DNA of 38,152 bases, from the NCBI GenBank assembly GCA_000434735.1, contig FR881244.1, positions 128,179 to 166,330 of the forward strand. Direction: 5' to 3'. Positions 15,488 to 24,346 of the stretch are shown one piece after another. The position numbers were made by a program, and so were the translations under genes. The stretch's first letter is position 1. Each line of letters starts with the position of its first letter. The notes beneath the pieces are model-generated. The model was not told the DNA's origin and searched no databases. It worked only from the letters and a program-made list of their open reading frames with translations. This DNA comes from Bacteroides sp. CAG:530 (GTDB lineage Bacteria; Bacteroidota; Bacteroidia; Bacteroidales; Bacteroidaceae).

Positions 15488-16802
15488 ATGAAAACTAAGA
15501 TTTATTTGTTCGCTAGCCTGCTGTTGGCAGTGCTTTGCTTGTAGTGATGATAACGGGGGAGGGGTTCAGACCACTGCCGTAACTATATCGCTTAATTATC
15601 CTGATGGCATCAATGCCAAGGAAGGTGTGAAGGTGACTATCAGAAACACCGTTACCGACGCTTCTTTCGACGCTACCACCGATGCCAACGGAGGTGTTTT
15701 GTATCAGTTGCCCGCTGGTGTATACGAGGCTTCGGCTTCAGAATCTCGTCCTGGCGACTATGAGACTTATTTGTATAACGGTATAAACAGCGCTATTACC
15801 GTAACAGAAGGTACTCCGGTATCGGCTAAAATAGATATGGCAGAGTCTAAGTCGAGCGCCTTGCTTATCAAGGAACTCTACATTGGCGGTTGCCCTGACG
15901 ATGCGGGCGGTAAAGGATTCGCTTTCGATCAGTCGGTTATTCTGTACAACAACTCATCAAAGTCTATCGACTTGAAGGAAGTGGCATTCGCTATCGTAAA
16001 TCCGTATAACGCTACAGAAAATAACAAGGATTATGAAAATGAAGTTCTGAAATACGAAAACGAAAATTGGATTCCCGCAGGTATGGGTCTTTGGTACTTC
16101 CCTAATTCTGTAGTACTTGAGCCGGGAAAACAGATTGTTGTGGTACATACAGGAGCCATTGACAACACTGTTACTTACTCTCAGTCTATCAATTATGCTA
16201 ATGCCGACTATTACGCTTGCTACAATCCTGAAATGGGATGGAAGAATAAGTTGTATTATCCGGCACCTTCTGAAGTCATTCCTGCTTCTCACTACCTGAA
16301 AGGTATGGCTTGGGGACTTGGTAACGCATGGGTGCTCAGTCAGTTGAGTCCTGCTTACTTCATCTTCCATTCTACCGACGGTACTGCGCTTAAGGACTTT
16401 GTAGACAGTAAAGACAATGAAGACAACTACGGAGGTTCGACTTCAATGAACCGTAAGAAAGTTCCCGTAGACTGGGTTATAGACGGTATCGAAGTATTTC
16501 AGAGTGGTAAGGCTGGTCAGAAGAAACGTCTTACCGCAAGCGTTGACGCTGGTTACGTAAACCTCACTAACAAGCAGGGACATACCCTCTACCGTAACGT
16601 AGATAAAGATGCTACTGAAGCTTTGGCAGAGAACGCCGGTAAGATAGTATACAACTACAGCCTTGGATTCGACGGATCTACAGACCCAAGTGGCATTGAT
16701 GCCGAAGCTTCTATCAAGAATGGCGCACGCATCATCTATAAAGACACCAATAACTCTATAAACGATTTCCACGAAAGAGTTAAGTCATCTTTAAGAAACT
16801 GA
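15488..16802 (+). CDS. DUF4876-like lipoprotein, with a 1-nt frameshift in the signal peptide
   Basis: The natural start at 15488 encodes MKTKIYLFASLLLAVL and then runs into a TAG at 15542. Dropping one T from the TTT at 15534-15536 joins it to the frame at 15540-16802 and restores a lipobox, LLAVLACSDDNGGG. The Ser-Asp-Asp after the Cys resembles the export signal of surface lipoproteins in Bacteroides. The mature part (about 420 aa) has an N-terminal Ig/carboxypeptidase-regulatory-like fold (VKVTIRNTVTDASFDATTD) and a DUF4876 body (LLIKELYIGGCPDD, LYNNSSKSIDLKEVAFAI). As given, only a cytoplasmic form from GTG 15627 or another internal start could be made. It is either a real inactivation, a slippage switch or a sequencing error. 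It lies 35 bp after the TonB receptor and is likely its surface partner. Confidence 0.82.
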
Positions 16803-16818
16803 TAAATAAAGAATTATA

Positions 16819-18432
16819 ATGACCGATAGTCCTTATATAGCAATTTTGGCGTGGATAGGTGGAGTGTGCAGCTTCACCATATCCTCGCTGCAAGCTGCCG
16901 AGCCTGAAAAGCGTCACGTGGATTTCCGTGCCGAGGAGCATACGCAGGTGGCTCCGGTTACTGGCAATGCGGCTTTCTTGTCTACCATGCTTGTGCCTAA
17001 GATTTCGTATTTCGAAGTGGCTGGGCAGAAGCAGAACGGAAAGTTCATCAATGCCTCTCAGTCGGACGATAGCTTTGCGTACCGTATCTCAGCCGGTAGC
17101 TATTATAAGCTGAACAAGCGTATCATGCTGTATGGTGCAATAGACTATACATCTTTTACGGGACAGAATATGTCGGGTTCCGCCTTTATACAAAGCGGAA
17201 CCGCGCCTTTCGATATAGTTGAGGCCGATGACGCCAATAAAGGACGTAAGCGGCTCGATTCATATCACCTGCAGGGCAAGTTGGGCTATCGGGCTACTGA
17301 TCGCTTCCGCCTTGGAGCGGGCATTGACTATACGGCAGCCAATTACGCCAAGCACAAGGACCTGCGTCACAAGAATACGCTGATGGATATGCAGGTATCG
17401 GTGGGTGCCAACTGGGATGCACTGTCGTGGATGACTGTGGGAGCCTCTTATAACTACCACCGTAACAACGAGGCGATAGAGTTTAATACCTATGGCAATA
17501 AAGACGTGCAGTATTACTCGCTCATCAGCTTTGGCAACTACTTCGGTAGTCGTGAGGCGTTTGGCGATTCGGGTTATACGTACGGACGTACTCCGCTGTT
17601 TACTCAGACACACGGAGGGGCGTTGCAGCTGGAGTTGCATACTGCGGCGTGGCGTTTCTTAAGCGAGGTGTATTACAACTCGGCAAGCGGTCGTTTCGGC
17701 AACGGCTCATCCACTTCGGTGGTATATACGCATCACGATGCCGATGAGATGGGATATCGTGGCCGTGCCGTTTTAGGTAAAAAGCATAAGCTGCTTCATG
17801 TAGTAGACCTGAAGGTGAGCAATGAAACGCTGAAGAATTATGAGAACTCTTTCAGATCATCTACCGACGCTAATAACGTAACTCAGATAGTTTATTACGG
17901 TAGCAACGAGGTACTGAAGCGTAATACGTTTCTGACCGAAGCCGCCTATACCGCTTATATAGGTAGCGAAGGCGGATATGCCGCTTGGAAAGCTGGAGCC
18001 GTGGCTTCTTATTTGCATCGCACTACGGATGTGAATGTATATCCGTTTTATCGTAACCAGACAGTGCATAGCATTAACGTGGAGGCATTTGGTCAGCGCA
18101 ACTGGGTGCGTAAACAGAATATGTACAGCCTTGGCGTAAGTGCCGGATATGGAAAGGGTGGGGGAACTCCGAAAGAAGACGGACTGTACGCTACCCCCGG
18201 TAGTAATCAGAAATCGCCTACAAGCAGAGACGATTTGCTTATGCACGATTATGAATACCTAACCGCCTCACGATACAGTGCCGGTGTAGATTTTACTTTC
18301 GAACACCTGCTGTCGCACAGAAAGATGGCGGTATATGCCGGTGCAGCATACCGCTATACTCAGGCTACCGGTGTAGATGTAGTAGGTAAAGACAGGCATG
18401 CGGTAAACCTGAATGTGGGATGTAAGTTTTAA
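16819..18432 (+). CDS. DUF6850-type outer-membrane beta-barrel protein
   Basis: 537 aa with a possible signal peptide at residues 1-27 (IAILAWIGGVCSFTISSLQA). The mature part is a run of alternating hydrophobic strands with aromatic girdles (YRISAGSYYKLNKRIMLYGA, YHLQGKLGYRATDRFRLGAG, FRSSTDANN) and ends in VGCKF, the C-terminal aromatic residue expected for Bam-assembled barrels. In Bacteroidales this family travels with DUF4876 and a TonB receptor. It is 16 bp after the lipoprotein gene. A second barrel in one transport operon is unusual; it might be a scaffold, a sensor or a channel. No function is known to me. Confidence 0.8.
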   Translation: MTDSPYIAILAWIGGVCSFTISSLQAAEPEKRHVDFRAEEHTQVAPVTGNAAFLSTMLVPKISYFEVAGQKQNGKFINASQSDDSFAYRISAGSYYKLNKRIMLYGAIDYTSFTGQNMSGSAFIQSGTAPFDIVEADDANKGRKRLDSYHLQGKLGYRATDRFRLGAGIDYTAANYAKHKDLRHKNTLMDMQVSVGANWDALSWMTVGASYNYHRNNEAIEFNTYGNKDVQYYSLISFGNYFGSREAFGDSGYTYGRTPLFTQTHGGALQLELHTAAWRFLSEVYYNSASGRFGNGSSTSVVYTHHDADEMGYRGRAVLGKKHKLLHVVDLKVSNETLKNYENSFRSSTDANNVTQIVYYGSNEVLKRNTFLTEAAYTAYIGSEGGYAAWKAGAVASYLHRTTDVNVYPFYRNQTVHSINVEAFGQRNWVRKQNMYSLGVSAGYGKGGGTPKEDGLYATPGSNQKSPTSRDDLLMHDYEYLTASRYSAGVDFTFEHLLSHRKMAVYAGAAYRYTQATGVDVVGKDRHAVNLNVGCKF

Positions 18433-18447
18433 TGTGAACGCTCTCTG

Positions 18448-18463
18448 TACCCAAAAGTGGGTA
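18448..18463 (+). promoter_or_regulatory. Intra-operon hairpin before the ABC ATPase
   Basis: TACCCA (18448-18453) and TGGGTA (18458-18463) flank an AAAG loop in the 51-bp gap between the outer-membrane and inner-membrane parts of the operon. There is no T-tract. It may set differential expression by RNA processing, but it is short. Confidence 0.3.
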
Positions 18464-18483
18464 TGGAGAAAAAAGAATAGTTT

Positions 18484-19362
18484 ATGGAAAAAATTATAGA
18501 ATGTGACAAAATTACTCACTATTACGGCAATAGACTTATCTATAAGGACTTGAGCTTTGATGTTGAGAAAGGTAAGGTGCTGGGACTGCTCGGTAAGAAC
18601 GGAACCGGTAAGACTACCATCATAAATATCTTGAACGGATATTTAAAGCCACGCTCGGGTGTGTGCCGTTTGTTTGGTGAAGACATGCAGCATATCACAC
18701 CTCAAACCAAAGCCCGTATCGGGTTGCTGCTAGAAGGACACGTGCAACACACATATTTTAATGTACAGCAGATAGAGCATTTCTACAGTCGCTTCTTCCC
18801 CAACTGGAACAAGGACGCTTATTATGAGTTGCTGAAGAAACTGCAGGTATTGCCTACACAGAAACTCAGCACCATGTCGTGCGGACAGCGTTCGCAGGTG
18901 GCGTTAGGATTGTTGTTCGCCCAAAATCCGGATTTACTGATATTAGACGACTTCTCTATGGGTCTGGACCCCGGATATCGTAGACTCTTCGTGGAATACC
19001 TCAAGGAGTACGCTGCATCAGAGAACAAGACAGTATTCCTCACCTCGCACATCATACAAGATATGGAGATGCTGATAGACGACTGCATGATAATGGACTA
19101 CGGACGCTTGCTGCTCCATAAGCCCGTTAAAGAAATCATGGACAATTTCCGCCGCTTCCGTTTCACTACTTCTGCTAGTGTTGATTTATCTGCCGATAAG
19201 GATATATGGAACTGTGAGCATATAGGCGATAAGTGGGAACTGTACTCGTTCCTTCCCACCGCAGAGGTAGAAGCTCGCCTGAAGCCTTGGCAAGTAGGCA
19301 ACCTGCGCGAAGAGAAACTATCGCTTGAAGACGCTTTTATTGGTTTAACCGGAAAATATTAA
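18484..19362 (+). CDS. ABC transporter ATP-binding protein
   Basis: 292 aa, cytoplasmic. Walker A GKNGTGKTT is at residues 37-45. The signature reads MSCGQ (131-135) instead of LSGGQ. Walker B is LLILDDFSMGLD (151-162), with Asp156 in place of the usual catalytic Glu. The switch His is in LTSHI. A C-terminal extension of about 75 residues follows (RFRFTTSASVDLSADK). The closest general type is the ABC-2/NatA-like exporter ATPase. It is 4 bp from the permease gene. The weakened signature and Asp at the catalytic base suggest slow or regulated ATP hydrolysis. Confidence 0.92.
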   Translation: MEKIIECDKITHYYGNRLIYKDLSFDVEKGKVLGLLGKNGTGKTTIINILNGYLKPRSGVCRLFGEDMQHITPQTKARIGLLLEGHVQHTYFNVQQIEHFYSRFFPNWNKDAYYELLKKLQVLPTQKLSTMSCGQRSQVALGLLFAQNPDLLILDDFSMGLDPGYRRLFVEYLKEYAASENKTVFLTSHIIQDMEMLIDDCMIMDYGRLLLHKPVKEIMDNFRRFRFTTSASVDLSADKDIWNCEHIGDKWELYSFLPTAEVEARLKPWQVGNLREEKLSLEDAFIGLTGKY

Positions 19363-19366
19363 AAAT

Positions 19367-20041
19367 ATGACATTGTTTAGTGCATTAAGTTATAAGGAAT
19401 GGATGAAGACCCGTCAGATATTAGGCATCTTCTTGCTGATATTCGCTGTGGCTGTAGTTTATTCCATTATCGATATTCGGCACGACATCCGTATAGACGG
19501 TGCCGATAACGTGTGGTATCGTTACTTCTTTCAGGGCGCATCGGTAGCTCCTTTGTTCCGTTGGGCACCGGCGTTGGCTGGATTGGCGGTGGCTCTATCT
19601 CAGTTCGTACCCGAGATGACGAATAAACGCCTTAAACTTACGCTTCACCTTCCTTCGGGCGAAACATCTATCATGGCTTGCATGTTGGTGTATGGGGTAG
19701 TGTGTCTGGTAGTGCTGTACGCCGTGGCAGAAGTTGCCTTGGTGTTATTGGCAGGTGCCGTGTTGCCATATGAGATAATAAGTAGCATGTTGCAGCAACA
19801 TCTTCCGTGGTTGGCTTCGGGCATAGCGGCTTATGGCTTTACCTCATGGGTATGCATCGAGCCACAGTGGAAACAGCGTGTGTGCAATGCCGTGATAGCC
19901 GTTGCCGGTATGTCGGTATTGTTCGTATCGCTTGCTGCAGGCGCATACATCCACTTCTTGGTAGCGATGCTGGTAATCATGATAGTGGCATTGCTCGCCC
20001 CCATCTATTCGTGTGCCCGTTTTAAAGACGGAATAAGCTGA
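19367..20041 (+). CDS. ABC-2-like transporter permease
   Basis: 224 aa with about six hydrophobic segments: residues near 17-36 (ILGIFLLIFAVAVVYSII), 63-80, 105-130, 142-158, 170-190 and 192-215. It starts MTLFSALSYKEWMKTRQI, the usual amphipathic start of ABC-2 permeases that docks on the ATPase. It pairs with the ATPase gene 4 bp upstream and a DUF4857 membrane protein downstream. Direction of transport is unknown; ABC-2 types are usually exporters, which would be odd in an uptake operon. Confidence 0.8.
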   Translation: MTLFSALSYKEWMKTRQILGIFLLIFAVAVVYSIIDIRHDIRIDGADNVWYRYFFQGASVAPLFRWAPALAGLAVALSQFVPEMTNKRLKLTLHLPSGETSIMACMLVYGVVCLVVLYAVAEVALVLLAGAVLPYEIISSMLQQHLPWLASGIAAYGFTSWVCIEPQWKQRVCNAVIAVAGMSVLFVSLAAGAYIHFLVAMLVIMIVALLAPIYSCARFKDGIS

Positions 20042-20071
20042 TAGTGTGTCTAAAATTAAAACGAAGAACGT

Positions 20072-21295
20072 ATGAAATGTAAGAATTATATATTTACTTT
20101 GCTTGTGGCGTTTGCCACATTGCTCTCATGGTGGGTGGTGCCGTCATTGGTTAAGAAGGCTACAGACGACTCGCATTCTTATCCGTTGATGTACTATAGC
20201 TCCATATTGAAAGAACTCTGCATCATCGACTTCCGTGGCGGTAACGAAACATTCTCTGACGCTAAGGGTAATGTCTATCCGCGCTCTGAATACGACTCGC
20301 TGTTGCCTTTGCTCAACTCTCGTGTGCTGATGATGAACGGCGTAATGCCCGATACTATTGACGGTTGCGCCATCGAGCCTAAGCAACTCCGCGTAAAGCA
20401 GGTTTCATTCCGCTACCGTCCGTCGGATATGGTGGCTCCGCAGCCGCAGATGGGTGTGCTCTTTGAGGCGATGCCTAAGCGTGGCAACCTTACCATGCCG
20501 GGCGATTTCTTCCGTATGGAAGATGACTGCATCACTTTTGTAGATGCCAAGACTAATACGGTTGACGAGAAGAAGAGCGATCGATTTACCCGCGAGATGA
20601 AGAAGAAAGGCTTCGCTTTCCCGGCTCGTGCTTTCTGGGGAAACCCTACCACACGTAAGCCGTACGAAGAAGGATACTTCTGTCTGGATGCAAAAGGACA
20701 GCTATTTCAGTTGAAGATGGTGAATGGCAGACCGTTCGTTAAGAATACTCACGTATCAGATTCTGTTGAGGTGAAATGGTTCGTTATGAACGAGGCTATG
20801 GATAAGCGTCACTACGGATTCGTGTTCGGCAATAAAGGTGAGACCGGAATCATAGAAGAAAATGATGGCGATTACCGATTTGTACAGATGGATATCCGCT
20901 CGTTTAATCCGGCAAAAGATGAACTGATGGTTTTGGGTAACATACTTTACTGGACTGTAAATGTTCAGAACGAAAAGGGCTTGGATAGCTACGGATTGAA
21001 TCGTGAAACATTGAAACGTTTGTCGTATTACCACATCGATGCCAAGAAAGGCTTGTGGGATAAGACCTCAGAATGGCTGTTCCCGTACTATCTATCGTTC
21101 ACTGCTCCACAAAGTGGTTATGTGGGACTCTACTGGAGCGTAGGTGCATGGAAAGCGTTCGTGCTTAATGCCATATTGGCATTGGCGGCATTGGCGTTCT
21201 TCTACCGTAAGGGCCGAAAGCGTGGCGTTCTCAGTGCGGTTTACGTATTATTGTGTGGCATTCCGGCACTGGTGGCATTGTTGTTATTCCGATAA
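20072..21295 (+). CDS. DUF4857 membrane protein
   Basis: 407 aa. One N-terminal helix (residues about 6-25, YIFTLLVAFATLLSWWVVPS), a periplasmic domain of about 300 residues with many charged and aromatic positions (LCIIDFRGGNETFSDAKGNV, AFPARAFWGNPTTRKPYEEG, YGFVFGNKGETG) and two C-terminal helices (about 362-378 and 386-405). DUF4857 has no known function. The arrangement resembles a permease partner with a large periplasmic sensor or substrate-contact domain. It is 30 bp after the permease and clearly part of the operon. Confidence 0.8.
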   Translation: MKCKNYIFTLLVAFATLLSWWVVPSLVKKATDDSHSYPLMYYSSILKELCIIDFRGGNETFSDAKGNVYPRSEYDSLLPLLNSRVLMMNGVMPDTIDGCAIEPKQLRVKQVSFRYRPSDMVAPQPQMGVLFEAMPKRGNLTMPGDFFRMEDDCITFVDAKTNTVDEKKSDRFTREMKKKGFAFPARAFWGNPTTRKPYEEGYFCLDAKGQLFQLKMVNGRPFVKNTHVSDSVEVKWFVMNEAMDKRHYGFVFGNKGETGIIEENDGDYRFVQMDIRSFNPAKDELMVLGNILYWTVNVQNEKGLDSYGLNRETLKRLSYYHIDAKKGLWDKTSEWLFPYYLSFTAPQSGYVGLYWSVGAWKAFVLNAILALAALAFFYRKGRKRGVLSAVYVLLCGIPALVALLLFR

Positions 21296-21323
21296 TTATA
21301 AATTTAAAATAAGAATTAGAAAG

Positions 21324-21866
21324 ATGAAAAAAATGATGTATTTGGCAGTAATGGTCCTGGCTTTGGGACTGTCTGCATGTGGCAACTCTTCAAAGAAACA
21401 AGCTGAAACAGCTCAAGACTCTACAACAGTTAGCGTAGCATCGGCTATGAACGTAGAAGATGTATTGGCTAAGGCCGAAGAAAACGTAGGTAAGGAAATC
21501 ACAGTTAAGGGCTTGGTTTCGCACACCTGCAAGCACTCTGGTCGCCGTTGCTTTATCGTTGGTGCCGACGGAAAGACTTCTATCCGTGTTGAGGCTAAAG
21601 GCGATATAGGTGGTTTCAACAGAGAACTTATCGGTTCTGACATCGTGGTTAAGGGTGTATTGCGCGAAAATAAACTCTCTAAAGAGTACATTGATCAGAT
21701 GGAGAAAGAAGTGAACGATAAGAAAGCTCAGGAAACCGGTTCTGCCGAAAGCTGCGAAAGCGAAATGAACAACATCAAGGCTATGCGCGAGTGGATGAAG
21801 GCTAACAACAAGGACGCGTATTCTATTTACTACGTTGATGGCATGAGCTATGAAGTTGCAGAGTAA
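21324..21866 (+). CDS. OB-fold (tRNA_anti-like) lipoprotein
   Basis: 180 aa. The ATG at 21324 was chosen over earlier in-frame starts because it opens a lipoprotein signal, MKKMMYLAVMVLALGLSACG, with Cys19 as the acylated residue; an earlier start would overlap the DUF4857 gene. Residues about 45-120 form an OB-fold (EDVLAKAEENVGKEITVKG, VVKGVLRENKLS) with an insert SHTCKHSGRRCFIVGADG, whose Cys-His-Cys could bind a metal or heme. The tail is a helical, acidic stretch. Its location is probably periplasmic. It overlaps the PepSY gene by 17 bp. Exported OB-folds of this type are not nucleic-acid binders in general, so the tRNA label should not be taken as function. Confidence 0.78.
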   Translation: MKKMMYLAVMVLALGLSACGNSSKKQAETAQDSTTVSVASAMNVEDVLAKAEENVGKEITVKGLVSHTCKHSGRRCFIVGADGKTSIRVEAKGDIGGFNRELIGSDIVVKGVLRENKLSKEYIDQMEKEVNDKKAQETGSAESCESEMNNIKAMREWMKANNKDAYSIYYVDGMSYEVAE

Positions 21867-22401
21867 CAAGAGTTGGACTTACTGGCTTCGCGTTATCCAT
21901 CGCGATTTAGGCTTTCTTATGATAGGGCTGTGCCTGGTATACGGTATATCGGGCATTATGCTCAATCATATGAACGGTAAAGACCCTGCTTTTCATACAG
22001 AGCAACAAACGGTTACGCTGAATGCTGGACTTGATGCCGCTTCGCTTGCACAGACATGGGCAAGTGATTCTTCATTGCCCACCTTGAAGCGTGTGTTCCA
22101 AGCCGATGGCGATAACCTCCGCTTGATATTTGAAGGCGGTGTGGGTATCTACAACATCAAGACTGGTAATGCCGACTATGAGCGATACACTCGTCGTCCG
22201 TTTATATATTGGGTAAACCGATTACACTTTAACCGTCTGCACGGCTGGAGTTATGCCGGCGACTTCTTTGCGGTGTCGCTGATATTCTTCGCCATATCGG
22301 GTATGCTGATGGTGAAAGGTAAAAACGGTCTGCGTGGTCGTGGAAAGTGGTATCTGCTAGTAGGAATACTTATTCCGATACTTTATATCATATTCGCATA
22401 A
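21850..22401 (+). CDS. PepSY-TM family membrane protein
   Basis: 183 aa. Helices at about 16-38 (DLGFLMIGLCLVYGISGIML), 129-150 and 163-182, and a periplasmic PepSY-like segment between the first two. Histidines in VIHRDLG, LNHMNG and LHFNRLHGW sit at membrane edges, a pattern seen in PepSY-TM proteins that act as heme-containing reductases for iron-siderophore complexes. It starts 17 bp inside the OB-fold gene and ends the operon; a strong terminator follows. Its presence is the main argument for a metal-related role of the whole operon. Confidence 0.8.
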   Translation: MKLQSNKSWTYWLRVIHRDLGFLMIGLCLVYGISGIMLNHMNGKDPAFHTEQQTVTLNAGLDAASLAQTWASDSSLPTLKRVFQADGDNLRLIFEGGVGIYNIKTGNADYERYTRRPFIYWVNRLHFNRLHGWSYAGDFFAVSLIFFAISGMLMVKGKNGLRGRGKWYLLVGILIPILYIIFA

Positions 22402-22412
22402 AGGCATAAAAC

Positions 22413-22453
22413 AAGCCGCATGAAATCAAAAAAATCATGCGGCTTATTTTTTT
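22413..22453. terminator. Bidirectional intrinsic terminator between convergent operons
   Basis: AAGCCGCATGA (22413-22423) pairs perfectly with TCATGCGGCTT (22435-22445), followed by ATTTTTTTG on the plus strand. On the minus strand the stem is followed by GTTTTATG. It ends the TonB/ABC operon and probably also the ilvA-ridA transcript. Confidence 0.88.
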
Positions 22454-22458
22454 GTTTG

Positions 22459-22527
22459 TCGCGAGTTCTTGAAATTCTATCGCAACAGAATTTATTTTTG
22501 TTGCGATAGAATTTAAATCTCTTGCGG
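22459..22527. repeat. Phased TGCGAT-type array and 16-bp perfect inverted repeat, locus C
   Basis: AAATTCTATCGCAACA (22472-22487) and TGTTGCGATAGAATTT (22499-22514) are perfectly complementary around an 11-nt loop. Flanking half-motifs TCGC (22459) and GCGG (22524) lie 21 bp outside the inner TCGC (22480) and GCGA (22503). The layout, two inverted then two forward sites, mirrors the arrays at 12285 and 33698. Confidence 0.7.
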
Positions 22528-22528
22528 C

Positions 22529-22909
22529 TTATTTTTCAATCACTGCAACAACTTCTATTTCTACCAAAGCGTTTTTCGGTAAAGTCTTTACAGCTACTGC
22601 AGAGCGTGCAGGGAACGGTTCGCTGAAGAAAGTAGAGTAAACCTCGTTCATAGCAGCGAAGTTAGCCATATCCGACAAGAACACTGTAGTCTTAACCACG
22701 TGACTTAAGTCGATACCAGCTTCTGCCAATACGTTTGTTACGTTAGTGAGCGACTGCTTAGTCTGTTCCTTGATTCCGCCTTCTGCAAATTCGCCTGTAG
22801 CAGGGTCGATGGGCACCTGACCAGATGCGAATACGAAACCGCCAGCGCAGATAGCCTGACTGTATGGACCTAATGCTTTAGGAGCTTTTTCTGAATGTAA
22901 TGCTTTCAT
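22529..22909 (-). CDS. ridA: RidA family enamine/imine deaminase
   Basis: 126 aa, full length for the family, cytoplasmic, expected trimer. The signature is intact: GPYSQAI near the N-terminus, SGQVPIDP, and the active-site Arg102 in PARSAV with Glu118 in VEIEVVAV. RidA hydrolyses 2-aminoacrylate and 2-aminocrotonate to the keto acid and ammonia, protecting PLP enzymes. It lies 56 bp downstream of threonine ammonia-lyase, the enzyme that makes these enamines, so the pair is functionally matched and probably co-transcribed. Confidence 0.95.
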   Translation of the reverse strand: MKALHSEKAPKALGPYSQAICAGGFVFASGQVPIDPATGEFAEGGIKEQTKQSLTNVTNVLAEAGIDLSHVVKTTVFLSDMANFAAMNEVYSTFFSEPFPARSAVAVKTLPKNALVEIEVVAVIEK

Positions 22910-22965
22910 GAATTCTAAGTTTTTAGGTTGTTATTGATAATTTATTTTCTGTGGCGATAAAAGCC

Positions 22966-24168
22966 TTATTGTCTCTCTTTCAGGTGGAAGCCTTTCTTGA
23001 CAAGAGCCTCTTTAATCTGCTCTATATGATCAGCGTTACGTGTCTCCATCTTTATGCGCAGTTCGCAGGCGTTAACCTCCTTACTGTTGCTGTTGCGCTC
23101 ATGAATTACACCAATCACGTTGGCACCCATTTCGGCTATAACCGAGCTTACTCCAAGTAGCTGCCCCGGTTTATCGGCCAAGTCGATGGTAAGTTCTCCA
23201 ATTCGTCCGTCCTTCTCCAAACCACGGTTTATAACACGGTTCAGAATAGTTACGTCGATATTACCACCGCTCACTAAGCAGACTGTTTTTTTGCCCTTAA
23301 CCGGCACCTTGTTGAACATAGCTGCCGCTACACTTACCGCACCGGCACCTTCGGCTATCATCTTCTCTTCTTCTATCAGTCGGAGTATGGCTGCACAGAT
23401 CTCGTCTTCTGTTACCAAGCCAATCTCATCGACGAAGTTAGAACAGATATCGTATGTAAGGCTTCCCGGAGTCTTCACTGCTATACCATCGGCAATGGTA
23501 GATACATGTTCCAGAGTTTCTGGTTTATGGTCTCTTATACTGTCGAACATGCTCGGTGCACCGGCTGCCTGAACTCCGTAAATCTTGATTTTCGGGTTGA
23601 GCATCTTCATGGCGTAAGCCACACCGCTTATCAATCCACCTCCACCGATAGGAACTACCACAGCCTCTACGTCGGGCAGTTGCTCTAACAATTCCAGTCC
23701 GATAGTACCTTGTCCGGCTATTACATGCTCATCGTTGAACGGGTGGATAAAAGTATATCCGTGTTCGTCGCGAAGCTGAAGCGCACGCTGGTAAGCGTCA
23801 TCGTAAACACCAGGAACCAGACAAATGTCGGCACCGAGGCGACGTGTAGCCTCCACCTTGCTGATAGGAGCACCTTCGGGCAAGCAAATAAGTGACTTGA
23901 TGCCGTGCGATGTAGCACCCAAAGCCACGCCCTGCGCATGGTTTCCTGCCGAGCAAGCAATCACGCCCTTAGCTCGTTCTTCTTCGGTTAGTTGTGAAAT
24001 TTTGTAGTAAGCACCTCTGATTTTAAACGAACCTGTTATCTGAAGGTTCTCTGGTTTGAGGTAAATCTGACTCTCCGGATTCAATTTCGGAGCGCTAACA
24101 AGCTCTGTATGTCTTAATATCTTGCTGAGTACATACCGAGCTTTGTAAAACTCGTCTAAGTTTAACAT
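22966..24168 (-). CDS. ilvA: Threonine ammonia-lyase with C-terminal ACT domain
   Basis: 400 aa. The PLP lysine is K49 in GSFKIRGA. The serine/threonine-binding loop ACSAGNHAQG and the phosphate-binding glycine loop VVPIGGGGLISG are present. An ACT-like regulatory domain occupies about residues 325-400 (IGELTIDLADKPGQLLGV). It converts threonine to 2-oxobutyrate and ammonia in the cytoplasm. The 400-aa length with one short ACT domain matches the TdcB/one-ACT class rather than the about 510-aa IlvA of E. coli, so the role may be catabolic or biosynthetic. The -7 box TATCTTTG lies at 24205-24198 on the minus strand, about 30 nt before the start. Confidence 0.94.
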   Translation of the reverse strand: MLNLDEFYKARYVLSKILRHTELVSAPKLNPESQIYLKPENLQITGSFKIRGAYYKISQLTEEERAKGVIACSAGNHAQGVALGATSHGIKSLICLPEGAPISKVEATRRLGADICLVPGVYDDAYQRALQLRDEHGYTFIHPFNDEHVIAGQGTIGLELLEQLPDVEAVVVPIGGGGLISGVAYAMKMLNPKIKIYGVQAAGAPSMFDSIRDHKPETLEHVSTIADGIAVKTPGSLTYDICSNFVDEIGLVTEDEICAAILRLIEEEKMIAEGAGAVSVAAAMFNKVPVKGKKTVCLVSGGNIDVTILNRVINRGLEKDGRIGELTIDLADKPGQLLGVSSVIAEMGANVIGVIHERNSNSKEVNACELRIKMETRNADHIEQIKEALVKKGFHLKERQ

Positions 24169-24197
24169 AAACTGAACTTTTTGTAATTTCGATGGCG

Positions 24198-24205
24198 CAA
24201 AGATA
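24198..24205 (-). promoter_or_regulatory. -7 box of the ilvA promoter
   Basis: TATCTTTG on the minus strand is an exact TAnnTTTG match 30 nt upstream of the ilvA ATG. No clear -33 element is seen. Confidence 0.5.
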
Positions 24206-24254
24206 TAGCAAAAATTTGAGAAAGCATCGGTTATGGCGGCATAATGAATTATAT

Positions 24255-24301
24255 AAAAAACATCCGCATATCTTTGCGGTTAAGCTGAAGACATGCGGAT
24301 G
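24255..24301 (-). terminator. Intrinsic terminator of the methylmalonyl-CoA decarboxylase operon
   Basis: On the minus strand CATCCGCAT (24301-24293) pairs perfectly with ATGCGGATG (24269-24261) and is followed directly by TTTTTT (24260-24255). It lies 46 nt after the oadB-type gene and separates it from ilvA. Confidence 0.85.
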
Positions 24302-24346
24302 AATATGTATGAGTAGGCAAGCAGATAATACCGCCCTTATAGTTCT

